From Anabaena minutissima FACHB-250 (lineage in GTDB: Bacteria > Cyanobacteriota > Cyanobacteriia > Cyanobacteriales > Nostocaceae): a stretch of DNA of 64,000 nt. The stretch lies in contig NZ_JACJRG010000007.1 of assembly GCF_014697125.1 (NCBI RefSeq), positions 1-64,000 on the forward strand. Direction: 5' to 3'. The notes below the pieces were generated by a model. That model had not been told where the DNA came from, ran no database searches, and worked only from the letters and a program-made list of their open reading frames with translations. Numbering within the stretch: the first letter of the stretch is position 1; each line of letters begins with the position of its first letter. Positions 10,694 through 19,560 of this stretch are shown here, in pieces. The position numbers and the translations under genes were made by a program.

Positions 10694-10760
10694 AAGGGAC
10701 TGGGTAATAGTTCTTCTCCCCTGCCCCCTGCTCCCTGCCCCTCTGTACCCCCCATTCCCC

Positions 10761-12020
10761 ATGACTACTACAGCTTCTAAAGCAAATTTCAAAAATTATA
10801 TTCTGGTAACACTTGCATATTGGGGTTTCACCATTACAGATGGTGCGCTGAGAATGCTGGTGTTACTCTACTTCAATAAACTCGGCTATACCCCATTACA
10901 AATCGCTTCTTTGTTCCTGTTTTACGAAGTATTTGGTATTATTACCAACTTTTTAGGCGGTTGGATTGGCTCGCAACTAGGATTAAAAGTTACTCTTTAT
11001 ACTGGCATTGGGTTACAGATTTTCTCTTTGGTGATGCTGGCATATCTGAATCCGAGTTGGGCGCAGTGGTTGGCTGTTGCATATGTGATGGTAGCTCAGG
11101 CATTTTCTGGAATTGCCAAAGACCTAACCAAGATGAGTTCTAAAAGTGCCATTCGCTTGGTAGTTCCCCAAGATGCCCATTCTGCTTTATTTAAATGGGT
11201 GGCGGTGCTGACTGGTTCTAAAAATGCTCTCAAGGGAGTTGGTTTTTTTGTTGGTAGTGCATTGTTGGCTGGAATTGGCTTTGTCAATTCCCTATTAGTG
11301 ATGGCAGCTGCTTTATTCCTGCTGATGTTTACTGGGTTGATGCTGCCGAAAGGGATGGGCAAAATCAAGAAGAAAGTCAAGTTTAGTCAACTGTTTTCTA
11401 AGAGTCCAGAGATTAATATTCTCTCAGCCGCCCGATTCTTTTTATTTGGTTCGCGGGATGTCTGGTTTGTGGTGGCTTTGCCAGTCTTCTTGCGTGAGGT
11501 TTTAGGTTGGTCTTTTTATCAAGTGGGTGGATTTTTGGCAGTGTGGGTGATTGGCTATGGCATTATTCAGTCATCAGCACCAACATTAATGCGGCGATTT
11601 GGTTCTGGTCGTCCGCCACAATCTAAAACTATCCAGTTTTGGACATTTACTCTCACAGCCGTTCCAGCTGCGATCGCCATAGCTCTACAATTAGGTGTAC
11701 CCGCCAATATCGCCATCGTGGGGGGACTGCTGGTATTTGGTGTGGTGTTTGCCTTTAACTCTGCGGTTCATTCTTATCTGGTATTGGCATTTACCGATGA
11801 TGACAAAGTGGCGTTAAATGTTGGCTTTTACTATATGGCTAACTCCGGTGGTCGGTTGGCTGGGACTGTCTTATCAGGGTTGGTATATCAATGGCTGGGG
11901 TTAGTGGGTTGTCTGTGGACATCAACGTTTTTGGTACTAGGGGCAGCAGTAGTTTCACTGAATTTACCAAATCCCAAACCCAGTAAAGCAATCGCCTGGA
12001 AAGCTGGTGACGGAGACTAA
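10761..12020 (+). CDS. arsJ: ArsJ-type MFS exporter of 1-arseno-3-phosphoglycerate
   Basis: 419-aa major-facilitator protein with about 11-12 TM helices. The N-terminus KNYILVTLAYWGFTITDGALRMLVLLYFN is typical of ArsJ-related transporters, and VAQAFSGIAKDLTKMSSKSA follows helix 4. It lies 67 bp after the GAPDH gene, and the GAPDH-ArsJ pair is the known two-protein arsenate pathway. The intervening bases are a C-rich spacer (10718-10757). Without the neighbour it would be only a generic MFS protein; with it, the ArsJ assignment is strong. Confidence 0.88.
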   Translation: MTTTASKANFKNYILVTLAYWGFTITDGALRMLVLLYFNKLGYTPLQIASLFLFYEVFGIITNFLGGWIGSQLGLKVTLYTGIGLQIFSLVMLAYLNPSWAQWLAVAYVMVAQAFSGIAKDLTKMSSKSAIRLVVPQDAHSALFKWVAVLTGSKNALKGVGFFVGSALLAGIGFVNSLLVMAAALFLLMFTGLMLPKGMGKIKKKVKFSQLFSKSPEINILSAARFFLFGSRDVWFVVALPVFLREVLGWSFYQVGGFLAVWVIGYGIIQSSAPTLMRRFGSGRPPQSKTIQFWTFTLTAVPAAIAIALQLGVPANIAIVGGLLVFGVVFAFNSAVHSYLVLAFTDDDKVALNVGFYYMANSGGRLAGTVLSGLVYQWLGLVGCLWTSTFLVLGAAVVSLNLPNPKPSKAIAWKAGDGD

Positions 12021-12033
12021 GCAATTCAAAATG

Positions 12034-12057
12034 TAGAGACGTTGTAATGCAACTTCT
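12034..12057. repeat. Degenerate short palindromic repeat
   Basis: GTAGAGACGTTG is followed by an imperfect complement. The same unit occurs as a near-perfect palindrome at 26453-26475. This is a common dispersed cyanobacterial repeat and lies between arsJ and acr3. Confidence 0.5.
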
Positions 12058-12099
12058 TGAGGAAAATCGGGATTAAACCGATGTATCAAGGTAATAACG

Positions 12100-13230
12100 A
12101 TGAGTTTAAATCGTAAAACTAAGAGTAATCTCAGTTTTTTTGAAAAATACCTCACATTGTGGGTATTTTTGTGCATTCTGACTGGAATTACTCTAGGGAG
12201 GTTATTTCCAGAGATAGCGGTAAAACTTGATGCAATTAGTGTGTATCAAGTGTCAATTCCCATTGCGGTATGTTTGTTTTTCATGATGTACCCCATCATG
12301 GTGAAGATTGACTTTAGCCAAGCTATCAATGCTATCCGCACCCCAAAGCCTGTAATTCTTACCTTAGTGGTGAACTGGTTGATTAAACCATTCACAATGG
12401 TAGCTTTTGCCCAATTCTTTTTAGGCTGGCTATTTCGTCCGCTAATTACCGGGACAGAATTAATTCGTGGTAGTGAAGTAGCGATCGCCAATTCTTATAT
12501 AGCTGGCACAATTTTACTAGGGATTGCTCCCTGTACAGCAATGGTTTTGATGTGGGGTTATCTGTCCTACGGTAATCAAGGACACACTTTAGTCATGGTA
12601 GCAGTTAACTCTCTGGCTATGCTATTTTTATACGCACCTTTAGGCAGGTGGTTATTAGCAGCAAATGACTTAACCGTCCCGTGGCAAACGATAGTTTTAT
12701 CAGTGTTGGTTTACGTTGGTTTGCCTTTAATTGCCGGGATTTACAGCCGTTACTGGATATTCAAATATAAAGGTAGAGAATGGTTTGAAGGGCAATTTTT
12801 GAAGTATCTCAGTCCTATTTCCATTACTGCTTTGTTAATTACTTTAGTCTTACTATTTGCATTTAAAGGTGAATTAATCGTCAACAATCCCCTGCACATC
12901 TTACTAATTGCCGTGCCACTGTTTATTCAAACTAATTTCATTTTCTTAATTAGTTATGTAGTAGCATTAAAGCTCAATCTTTCTTATGAAGATGCTGCAC
13001 CCGCCGCCTTAATTGGAGCTAGTAACCACTTTGAAGTAGCCATTGCTACATCTGTTATGCTATTTGGCTTAAATTCTGGTGCTGCACTCGCTACGGTAGT
13101 AGGCGTTTTAATCGAAGTCCCAGTTATGTTAATGCTGGTAGAATTTTGCAAACGCACAGCACCCTGGTTTCCCAGAGAGCCAGAAAAGGCAAGCTTGTCA
13201 GATCCACGCTGTATTAATTCTTGGCATTGA
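12100..13230 (+). CDS. acr3: Acr3-family arsenite efflux permease
   Basis: 376-aa, ten-TM arsenite exporter of the BART superfamily. The conserved helix-4 cysteine lies in [17 protein letters not shown] (about residues 141-157), and the second signature is [21 protein letters not shown] near 302-322. Acr3 exports As(OH)3 using the proton gradient. It closes the ars gene set, 79 bp after arsJ. No arsC-type arsenate reductase follows here, so the reductase feeding Acr3 must be elsewhere, while the GAPDH/ArsJ pair handles arsenate without reduction. Sometimes named arsB in cyanobacteria. Confidence 0.95.
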   Translation: MSLNRKTKSNLSFFEKYLTLWVFLCILTGITLGRLFPEIAVKLDAISVYQVSIPIAVCLFFMMYPIMVKIDFSQAINAIRTPKPVILTLVVNWLIKPFTMVAFAQFFLGWLFRPLITGTELIRGSEVAIANSYIAGTILLGIAPCTAMVLMWGYLSYGNQGHTLVMVAVNSLAMLFLYAPLGRWLLAANDLTVPWQTIVLSVLVYVGLPLIAGIYSRYWIFKYKGREWFEGQFLKYLSPISITALLITLVLLFAFKGELIVNNPLHILLIAVPLFIQTNFIFLISYVVALKLNLSYEDAAPAALIGASNHFEVAIATSVMLFGLNSGAALATVVGVLIEVPVMLMLVEFCKRTAPWFPREPEKASLSDPRCINSWH

Positions 13231-13309
13231 CTTTACTCAGCAGGGGTGTAGGGAAAAAAGACTAGCCCCAAAACCCCGCTTGTTAAAAGCCCCGTCTCTT
13301 GGGACTAGC

Positions 13310-13342
13310 GCGTTGGACGAGGATTGAAACCTCGTCCAACGC
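13310..13342. repeat. 13-bp perfect hairpin after acr3
   Basis: GCGTTGGACGAGG and its exact complement flank a seven-base ATTGAAA loop. It lies 79 bp past the acr3 stop with no T-run behind it, so it is not a classical terminator; it may stabilise the mRNA 3' end or be a dispersed repeat. Confidence 0.5.
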
Positions 13343-13380
13343 TTGAACCCCCTATACCCTTATACCCCCACACCCCTGAT

Positions 13381-13411
13381 AAAAAAATTCCTCTCATTTA
13401 TGAGAGGAATT
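13381..13411 (-). terminator. Terminator of the small 13449-13556 gene
   Basis: A 12-bp stem (AATTCCTCTCAT / ATGAGAGGAATT), read on the minus strand, is followed by a run of seven T. It sits 38 bp after the stop of the minus-strand 35-aa ORF and can also stop weak read-through from acr3. Confidence 0.75.
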
Positions 13412-13448
13412 TTGTAAACTTTTGTAGCTAAAATTTTATTTTTTATGT

Positions 13449-13556
13449 TTAGAAAACACTCATGATGATGATGATACTGACACTAGTCAACATGATTAAA
13501 GCACCCATAATCATAGATTCTCCCAAAGAATTACGACTTTTTTGATTATTTATCAT
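13449..13556 (-). CDS. 35-aa predicted single-span membrane peptide
   Basis: A short ORF begins MINNQKSRNSLGES and continues into a hydrophobic stretch (about residues 15-35) rich in Ile, Met and Leu, ending SVF. It has an AGGA box eight bases before the ATG and an intrinsic terminator right after it, which together make a complete minimal gene in an otherwise empty 590-bp gap. The hydrophilic N-terminus followed by one TM helix fits a small membrane peptide. Function is unknown. It is too short to judge by coding statistics. Confidence 0.55.
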   Translation of the reverse strand: MINNQKSRNSLGESMIMGALIMLTSVSIIIIMSVF

Positions 13557-13820
13557 AGTAGAATCCTGCAAATTTTGTTATCTCATAAACATATCAGTCA
13601 CCGTACAAATATCTAAGAAACCAAGGTAAAACTTAAAATACAGCAATATATCTTAGCAAATGCTGTAGTATTTACTAAGAAATTAGATTTATCACTAGAA
13701 ATTTTCATTCCGTACAATAACTTAGGAATTACAAATTCACGCGGCATCAAGATAAGAGCAAATTCACTGATATTCCCCTGCTCTCCTAACTAATCAAAAA
13801 TATTGCCGACGACCTAACTT

Positions 13821-15077
13821 ATGATTAAAATCCTTCATCTCTCTGACATTCATATGGGAAGCGGTTTTTCCCACGGCAGAATTAATCCCGTTACAGGTTT
13901 AAACACGCGACTGGAAGATTTTGTGCAGACTTTATCTCTGTGTATTGATCGGGCGTTGACGGATGCTGTAGATTTAGTTTTATTTGGTGGGGATGCTTTT
14001 CCTGATGCGACACCGCCGCCTTATGTACAGGAAGCTTTTGCTAGTCAATTTCGGCGACTGGTCGATGCTAATATTCCGACGGTGTTGTTGGTGGGAAATC
14101 ATGACCAACATTCCCAAGGACAGGGAGGCGCGAGTTTAAATATTTACCGCACTTTGGGAGTACCGGGTTTTGTGGTTGGGGATAAGTTAACTACTCACCA
14201 CATCTCTACCCCTAACGGTAAAGTGCAAATAATTACCTTACCTTGGCTTACCCGTTCCACATTGATGACTCGTCAAGAAACAGACGGTTTATCACTGGCG
14301 GAAGTCAACCAATTGTTAACGGAACGCTTGCAAGTTGTTATCGAAGGGGAAATTCGTCGGCTTGACCCCGATGTGCCAACTGTGCTTTTAGCCCACTTGA
14401 TGGCTGATAATGCAACTTTAGGGGCTGAACGTTTTTTGGCGGTGGGTAAAGGTTTTACTCTCCCCTTATCTTTATTGACTCGTCCTTGTTTTGATTATGT
14501 GGCTTTGGGACACGTCCACCGCCATCAAAATTTAAATAAATCTAATAACCCACCTGTGATTTATCCGGGGAGTATTGAACGGGTAGATTTTAGTGAGGAG
14601 AAAGAAGATAAAGGTTATATCATGCTAGAACTGGAACGGGGAAGTGCGAAATGGGAATTTTGCCCTCTATCGGTTCGGACTTTTCGCACTTTAGAAGTAG
14701 ATGTGTCGAAAGCAGAAGAACCCCAAGGTGTTTTAATAAAAGCGATCGCTAAACATGATTTAGAAGATGCAGTAGTACGGTTAATTTATAAACTTCGTTC
14801 TGAACAAATCGATTTGATTGATAACTCTGCCTTACATTCTGCCCTGAGTGCTGCCCATACTTATACTATTCAAGCAGAATTAATCAGTCAGCTAGCTCGT
14901 CCCCGTATTCCTGAATTGACTGCTAGTAGTAGCATCGACCCGATGGAAGCACTCAAAACTTACTTGCACAATCGTGAAGACCTTAAAGAGATATCAGGAT
15001 TAATGTTAGAAGCCGCAGAAAAGTTATTAGGGGATAATGGGGAAATTTGGCTAGAAGCAACTATTGGGGACAGGTGA
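13821..15077 (+). CDS. sbcD: Exonuclease subunit SbcD (Mre11-type metallophosphatase)
   Basis: 418-aa DNA-repair nuclease subunit. Metal-binding motifs are in order: LHLSDIHMG (residues 5-13), FGGDAFPD (about 53-60), LVGNHDQHS, AHLMADN and LGHVHRHQN with the last histidines. Length fits SbcD. It normally pairs with the SbcC ATPase to open hairpins and trim double-strand ends, but no sbcC is next to it. Its 3' side carries GGGGACAG-type short repeats (15071-15101). Confidence 0.92.
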   Translation: MIKILHLSDIHMGSGFSHGRINPVTGLNTRLEDFVQTLSLCIDRALTDAVDLVLFGGDAFPDATPPPYVQEAFASQFRRLVDANIPTVLLVGNHDQHSQGQGGASLNIYRTLGVPGFVVGDKLTTHHISTPNGKVQIITLPWLTRSTLMTRQETDGLSLAEVNQLLTERLQVVIEGEIRRLDPDVPTVLLAHLMADNATLGAERFLAVGKGFTLPLSLLTRPCFDYVALGHVHRHQNLNKSNNPPVIYPGSIERVDFSEEKEDKGYIMLELERGSAKWEFCPLSVRTFRTLEVDVSKAEEPQGVLIKAIAKHDLEDAVVRLIYKLRSEQIDLIDNSALHSALSAAHTYTIQAELISQLARPRIPELTASSSIDPMEALKTYLHNREDLKEISGLMLEAAEKLLGDNGEIWLEATIGDR

Positions 15078-15101
15078 CAGGGAACAGGGGACAGGGGACA
15101 G
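15069..15101. repeat. Short tandem repeats of the GGGGACAG type
   Basis: Four imperfect units of gacaggtgacag / gaacagggg / gacagggg lie right at the sbcD stop. Related arrays occur at about 36623-36654 and 63716-63742. Confidence 0.6.
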
Positions 15102-15220
15102 TTAAAAAATTGGCGTTGCATATTGGTGGGATAATTTAAGCAAAGTTCAAACTTTCTTCACTTGCTTGTATCAATTCATTCCACTTTTTTGCAACACCAA
15201 AATTTCAATTCAATTTAGTG

Positions 15221-16924
15221 TTAATTAAATAAATCCAAGTCTGTGACAGCCCCAACACTGCTAGAGGAGACTAACTTGGCATATTTCGCTAAGATGCCTT
15301 TTGTGTAACGAGGTGGGCGGGGTTTCCAGTTGGCGCGGCGGCTGGCTAATTCTGCATCAGAGATATTTAACTGTAACAAGCGAGAATTAGCATCAATAGT
15401 GATACTATCACCTTCTTCAACCAGAGCGATCGCACCACCAACGGCTGCTTCTGGTGCAACGTGTCCGACTACCATACCGTAAGTACCGCCAGAAAAGCGT
15501 CCATCGGTAATTAAACCGACAGCATCACCCAAACCCGCACCAATAATTGCTGAAGTAGGTGCTAACATTTCCCGCATACCGGGGCCGCCTTTAGGGCCTT
15601 CGTAGCGGATGACAATCACATCACCAGCTTGAATTTTACCTGCAAGGATAGCATCTAAGCATTCTTCCTCGGAATCAAATACCTTGGCGGGGCCAGTAAT
15701 TAAGGCTTTCTTCACCCCGGTAATTTTAGCTACAGCCCCTTCTGTGGCTAGATTACCTTTGAGAATAGCTAAGTGACCTTGGGCATACATCGGGTTATCC
15801 CAAGGACGAATCACATCTTGATTGGCGGGTGGTTCTTCGGGGATATCTGCTAAAACTTCGGCAATGGTTTTACCTGTGATGGTCATACAGTCACCGTGAA
15901 GTAACCCATGTACGAGTAGCATTTTCATCACTTGGGGAATACCACCAGCTTGGTGTAAGTTTGTGGCGACATATCTACCACTGGGTTTTAAATCACACAA
16001 AACGGGTACACGACCACGGATAGTCTCAAAGTCATCTAGATTTAGTTCTACACCAGCCGCGTTAGCGATCGCTAGAAAATGTAATACGGCATTAGTTGAA
16101 CCACCCACTGCCATAATGACAGAAATAGCATTTTCTATGGATTTACGGGTGATAATTTGCCGGGGTAAAAGTTGATTGCGAATTGCTTCTACTAGTACCT
16201 TAGCTGATTCTTCGGTGCTATCGGCTTTTTCGTCATCTTCTGCCGCCATTGTAGAAGAATAGGGTAAACTCATCCCCATCGCTTCAAAAGCCGAAGACAT
16301 AGTATTAGCTGTGTACATCCCACCGCAAGAACCCGCACCAGGACAAGCCTGACGTTCTACTTCCATCAGTTCGGTGTCGTCAATTTTCCCTGCACTGTAT
16401 TCACCCACAGCTTCAAAGGAACTGACAACAGTTAAGTCGCGGCCGTTGTAGTGTCCAGGTTTAATTGTGCCACCGTAAACAAAGATAGCCGGAATATTCA
16501 TCCGCGCCATCGCAATCATTGCCCCTGGCATATTTTTATCACAGCCACCGATCGCAATTACACCATCCATACTTTGTCCGGTACAGGCGGTTTCAATGGA
16601 GTCAGCAATAACTTCTCGTGACACTAGGGAATATTTCATTCCCTCAGTTCCCATGGAAATCCCATCACTAATAGTAATTGTGCCGAACATTTGCGGCATT
16701 GCCCCAGCTAGTTTAACTCCGGCTTCGGCTCTTTGTGCTAGTTGATTAATCCCCATATTACAGGGAGTGATGGTACTGTAGGCATTGGCTACACCGACAA
16801 TTGCTTTGTTAAAGTCTTCATCCTGAAAACCAACTGCACGCAGCATAGCGCGATTTGGCGATCGCTGTACCCCTTGTGTGACAACTTGACTTCTCAGATT
16901 CTCTGACATCTTTGTTTCACTCAT
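15221..16924 (-). CDS. ilvD: Dihydroxy-acid dehydratase
   Basis: 567-aa Fe-S dehydratase catalysing the third step of valine/isoleucine synthesis. Cluster-binding motifs are [18 protein letters not shown] (about residues 127-144) and [16 protein letters not shown] (about 194-209), with [13 protein letters not shown] near the start. The C-terminus has the [11 protein letters not shown] signature. A second in-frame ATG at 16909 matches the more usual family N-terminus (MSENLRSQ), so the true start may be five codons in. It diverges from a LysR gene 86 bp away, which may regulate it. ilvB lies separately at 34498. Confidence 0.96.
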   Translation of the reverse strand: MSETKMSENLRSQVVTQGVQRSPNRAMLRAVGFQDEDFNKAIVGVANAYSTITPCNMGINQLAQRAEAGVKLAGAMPQMFGTITISDGISMGTEGMKYSLVSREVIADSIETACTGQSMDGVIAIGGCDKNMPGAMIAMARMNIPAIFVYGGTIKPGHYNGRDLTVVSSFEAVGEYSAGKIDDTELMEVERQACPGAGSCGGMYTANTMSSAFEAMGMSLPYSSTMAAEDDEKADSTEESAKVLVEAIRNQLLPRQIITRKSIENAISVIMAVGGSTNAVLHFLAIANAAGVELNLDDFETIRGRVPVLCDLKPSGRYVATNLHQAGGIPQVMKMLLVHGLLHGDCMTITGKTIAEVLADIPEEPPANQDVIRPWDNPMYAQGHLAILKGNLATEGAVAKITGVKKALITGPAKVFDSEEECLDAILAGKIQAGDVIVIRYEGPKGGPGMREMLAPTSAIIGAGLGDAVGLITDGRFSGGTYGMVVGHVAPEAAVGGAIALVEEGDSITIDANSRLLQLNISDAELASRRANWKPRPPRYTKGILAKYAKLVSSSSVGAVTDLDLFN

Positions 16925-16992
16925 ATCTCTGTAGAAGTATCATAGGTAGACTTTTTTGAGATGTCCAATATATATTTGTTTAAAATTAAGAC

Positions 16993-17008
16993 TTATAAAA
17001 TATTATAA
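16993..17008. promoter_or_regulatory. AT-rich dyad in front of the LysR gene
   Basis: A TTATAA-AATA-TTATAA palindrome lies two bases before the LysR start, in the 86-bp divergent promoter region. It could be a -10/autoregulatory site; this rests on symmetry only. Confidence 0.3.
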
Positions 17009-17010
17009 AT

Positions 17011-17904
17011 ATGGAACTACGACATCTGCGCTACTTTATCGCTGTAGCGGAGGAACTACATTTCAGTAAAGCCGCAGAAAGACTGCATATATCTCAACCA
17101 CCTCTCAGCCAACAAATCCAGCAGCTAGAGGTGGAACTAGGTGTAAAACTTTTTCACCGCAAAACTAAGCGACAAGTACAGCTAACAGAAGCCGGTAAGG
17201 TATTTTTACAAGAGGCTTATCAACTACTGGCGCAACTAGAAACAGCAGTAGCACTAACTCAAAGGGCTGGACGAGGTAAAACAGGGCAAATCCGCATAGG
17301 ATTTACTAGTTTAGTAATTTACGACCTATTACCCTTGATTTTACGACAATTTCGCGAGCAATTTTTGGAAGTAGAACTAGTCTTACTGGAGTTAACTACA
17401 AGTCAACAGGAGCAAGCACTGAGAGATTCTCGGATTGATGTGGGTTTTGCCCATCCACCTTTGGAAGATGACACACTATCTTATAAGTGTATTCACAGTG
17501 AAACCTTAGTTGTGGCTTTATCTTCAACTCATTCATTGGCTCAACAAGAATACATCTCAGTGCGATCGCTCCTCAATGAACCTTTAATTATGTTTCCCCG
17601 TTATTTAGCACCGGGACTATACGATCGCATCATGAGTCTTTTTCAGCAGGGAAGTTTCAGCCCTAACATTAGTCAGGAGGCGATTCAAATGCAAACAATT
17701 ATTGGACTAGTATCGGCTGGAATGGGTGTAGCGATCGCACCATCTTCTTTACAGAATCTGCAAAGGTCTGGTGTAGCTTATCGTCCCATACTAGAAAAAG
17801 TACCTGTAATAGAAACTGCTGTAATCTGGCAGCAAAACAGTTTAACCCCTATTTTACAAAATTTTTTACAAATATCGGCTAATTGTTGCGCGCAACTTAA
17901 TTAA
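17011..17904 (+). CDS. LysR-family transcriptional regulator
   Basis: 297-aa LysR protein. The N-terminal helix-turn-helix reads LRHLRYFIAVAEELHFSKAAERLHISQPPLSQQIQQLE (about residues 3-41, in two parts), and a periplasmic-binding-fold effector domain starts near 90 (IRIGFTSLVIYDLLP). The sequence style is close to the BenM/CatM/AlsR group. It is divergent from ilvD, the usual position of a LysR activator and its target, so control of ilvD in response to a pathway metabolite is plausible but unproven. Confidence 0.9.
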   Translation: MELRHLRYFIAVAEELHFSKAAERLHISQPPLSQQIQQLEVELGVKLFHRKTKRQVQLTEAGKVFLQEAYQLLAQLETAVALTQRAGRGKTGQIRIGFTSLVIYDLLPLILRQFREQFLEVELVLLELTTSQQEQALRDSRIDVGFAHPPLEDDTLSYKCIHSETLVVALSSTHSLAQQEYISVRSLLNEPLIMFPRYLAPGLYDRIMSLFQQGSFSPNISQEAIQMQTIIGLVSAGMGVAIAPSSLQNLQRSGVAYRPILEKVPVIETAVIWQQNSLTPILQNFLQISANCCAQLN

Positions 17905-17945
17905 TAACAAGCGAGTTTATCTACGTTTAATTGATAGTTAAACAC

Positions 17946-18716
17946 TCAAAATGGTAGAAATTGTAGTAAGACTGAACTGAGGCTACCCAGAAAGTCAAAG
18001 AAACTGGGTTTACCTGCGCTAATTTTTTCTGTGTAAGGATTTTGTAGTTCTTTGATAAAGGCTTGGGTTGTTTGCATTCCTGTAGCGTTTTTCTCAGATG
18101 TAAACAGTTTTTCTGCTGCTTGAGCATCTTGAAATGCGCCTTCTCTGTCAAAAATTTGGTAGCGAGCAACACCACGCGCTAAGTATGCACCTGCGTATTC
18201 TGGTTTGATGGCGATCGCTTGATTAAAATAATTAATCGCCTGTTTTTGATTGCCCTTTTGTGCCTCAGCTACGCCCCAAGCATAAAATTCATCTGCTGTA
18301 GCAATTTGTAATGGTATGCCTACTGCACCTTGAAAGTTTGCACCAGTGACGTAAGCACCAGTAAATTCTGTGTTTGCTAGATAGGTATTTCGCAAGTCAG
18401 CACTAGCAAGATTTGCGCCACCCAGTTTAGCTGCACTCAAATTTGCGCCAAATAAACCCGCACCATTCAAATTTGCACCCCGCAAATCTGTACCACTTAA
18501 GTTAGCACGGCTCAGATTAGCACCTGTGAGATTAGCACCGCTTAAGTTAGCACCTGACAAATCAGCCATGACTAAGCCTGCATTGGTTAAGTCACAGTTT
18601 TGACATTGTTTTGTTGCTAATAACTGTCTTAAATGTTCAGGATTTGCCGCTTGGACAACATTTGTCAGACTAATGGTAGTCAAAAATACAGTTGTAGCTA
18701 AAATTATATTTTTCAT
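17946..18716 (-). CDS. Exported pentapeptide-repeat protein with TPR segment
   Basis: 256-aa protein with a signal peptide (residues 1-23, cleavage near VQAA). The A(D/N)LxX pentapeptide array runs from about 43 to 130 (repeated ANLSGANLTGANLS units), predicting a right-handed quadrilateral beta helix. A TPR-like pair (YAWGVAEAQKGNQKQAINYFNQAI, then YAGAYLARGVARYQIFD) follows at about 144-200. The array contains a CQNCDL pair near 38-41. Likely a periplasmic or thylakoid-lumen scaffold; no enzyme motif is visible. Confidence 0.85.
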   Translation of the reverse strand: MKNIILATTVFLTTISLTNVVQAANPEHLRQLLATKQCQNCDLTNAGLVMADLSGANLSGANLTGANLSRANLSGTDLRGANLNGAGLFGANLSAAKLGGANLASADLRNTYLANTEFTGAYVTGANFQGAVGIPLQIATADEFYAWGVAEAQKGNQKQAINYFNQAIAIKPEYAGAYLARGVARYQIFDREGAFQDAQAAEKLFTSEKNATGMQTTQAFIKELQNPYTEKISAGKPSFFDFLGSLSSVLLQFLPF

Positions 18717-18967
18717 AATCAGTTAGCAAATTTTTTGCTCAATACCCAAAATAACCTAAGACAAATTTATACTTGGGCTTATGATAGGAGTAATGTTAGC
18801 AGTTTGCCCTCCGTAAAGACCTACGGTATTCACTTAATCTCTATACAATATGTGTTGAAAAAGTATTGAGTGCGTTTAAGTAGAACGACTTGAAAAAACC
18901 AAACTATATTCAGTAATGTAAAAAATTAAGATAGATTTCGTAGTAAGGACTTTAGTCCTTTTTTGTT

Positions 18968-19021
18968 CGCGGAGCGTCTGTCTACGCCAACGCGGAGCGT
19001 GTTGTAGACAGACGCTCCGCG
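18968..19021. repeat. 18-bp perfect inverted repeat in a GC-rich palindromic cluster
   Basis: CGCGGAGCGTCTGTCTAC and its exact complement enclose 18 bases. More related GCGTAGCG/CGCTACGC palindromes continue to about 19100. Just before it (18941-18960) lies the GTAGTAAGGACTTTAGTCCT motif shared with elements near 51730, 56220 and 61855. This fills the 18717-19145 gap, with no other gene seen. Confidence 0.7.
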
Positions 19022-19145
19022 TAGCTTGCTTTGCTACGCAACGCTACCGCGCTTCCTGCGGAACACTGCGTGAACGCGTAGCGTATGCGTAGGATTCACC
19101 CCGCAGGGGTACACTACAAATCTTTAATTATTTACCCTGTTCTAC

Positions 19146-19313
19146 TTAATTTGGAACTTTGAATTCCTTTAAAGATTTTTGGCTCAGAGTGAAAGCCACT
19201 TTGTAATATGAGTTTATTTGTTGATTCATTACCAAAGAAGATGAACGATGCACCTGTGCAAATAAACTGAAAGTAAATGTTAAGATACCAGCTAAAAATA
19301 GTCTTTCTAGCAT
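19146..19313 (-). CDS. Small exported or membrane-anchored protein, unknown
   Basis: 55-aa ORF beginning MLERLFLAGILTFTFSLFAQ, a good signal peptide or TM anchor, followed by a polar tail rich in Ser and Lys. The ATG at 19313 has a GGGGAG box nine bases upstream, better supported than the in-frame start at 19331. No family is recognised. The overlapping minus-strand frame starting at 19353 is less likely. Confidence 0.4.
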   Translation of the reverse strand: MLERLFLAGILTFTFSLFAQVHRSSSLVMNQQINSYYKVAFTLSQKSLKEFKVPN

Positions 19314-19502
19314 AGTTTGCACTCCCCACAACTATAAAATAGTTTAAACTCACGTAATACTTAACCGTGATTTATCTTTATCTAAAATATGGGATCACCG
19401 ACTTAGTGCCAGGATATCCATACCTCAATAATATTTGTTATATATATCGCTAGCGAAGGCAGAAATTACGCAAAAATATGTTTTCTTTGAATACATTGTA
19501 AA

Positions 19503-19535
19503 AGAACCCCAGTTTCTTGAACAGGCTGGGGTTCT
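19503..19535 (-). terminator. Hairpin terminator after the 1042-aa protein gene
   Basis: AGAACCCCAG and its complement flank a 13-base loop, 26 bp downstream of the minus-strand gene. The same AGAACCCC core recurs in the terminator at 34426-34458. Confidence 0.6.
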
Positions 19536-19560
19536 CAGTTTGTCAAGCAAAGATAATATA

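Noticed and set aside
13310..13342. Hairpin containing GGATTGAAAC, the typical 3' end of cyanobacterial CRISPR repeats
   Set aside because: Only one copy is present, with a perfect 13-bp stem and no spacers or second repeat, so it is not an array.
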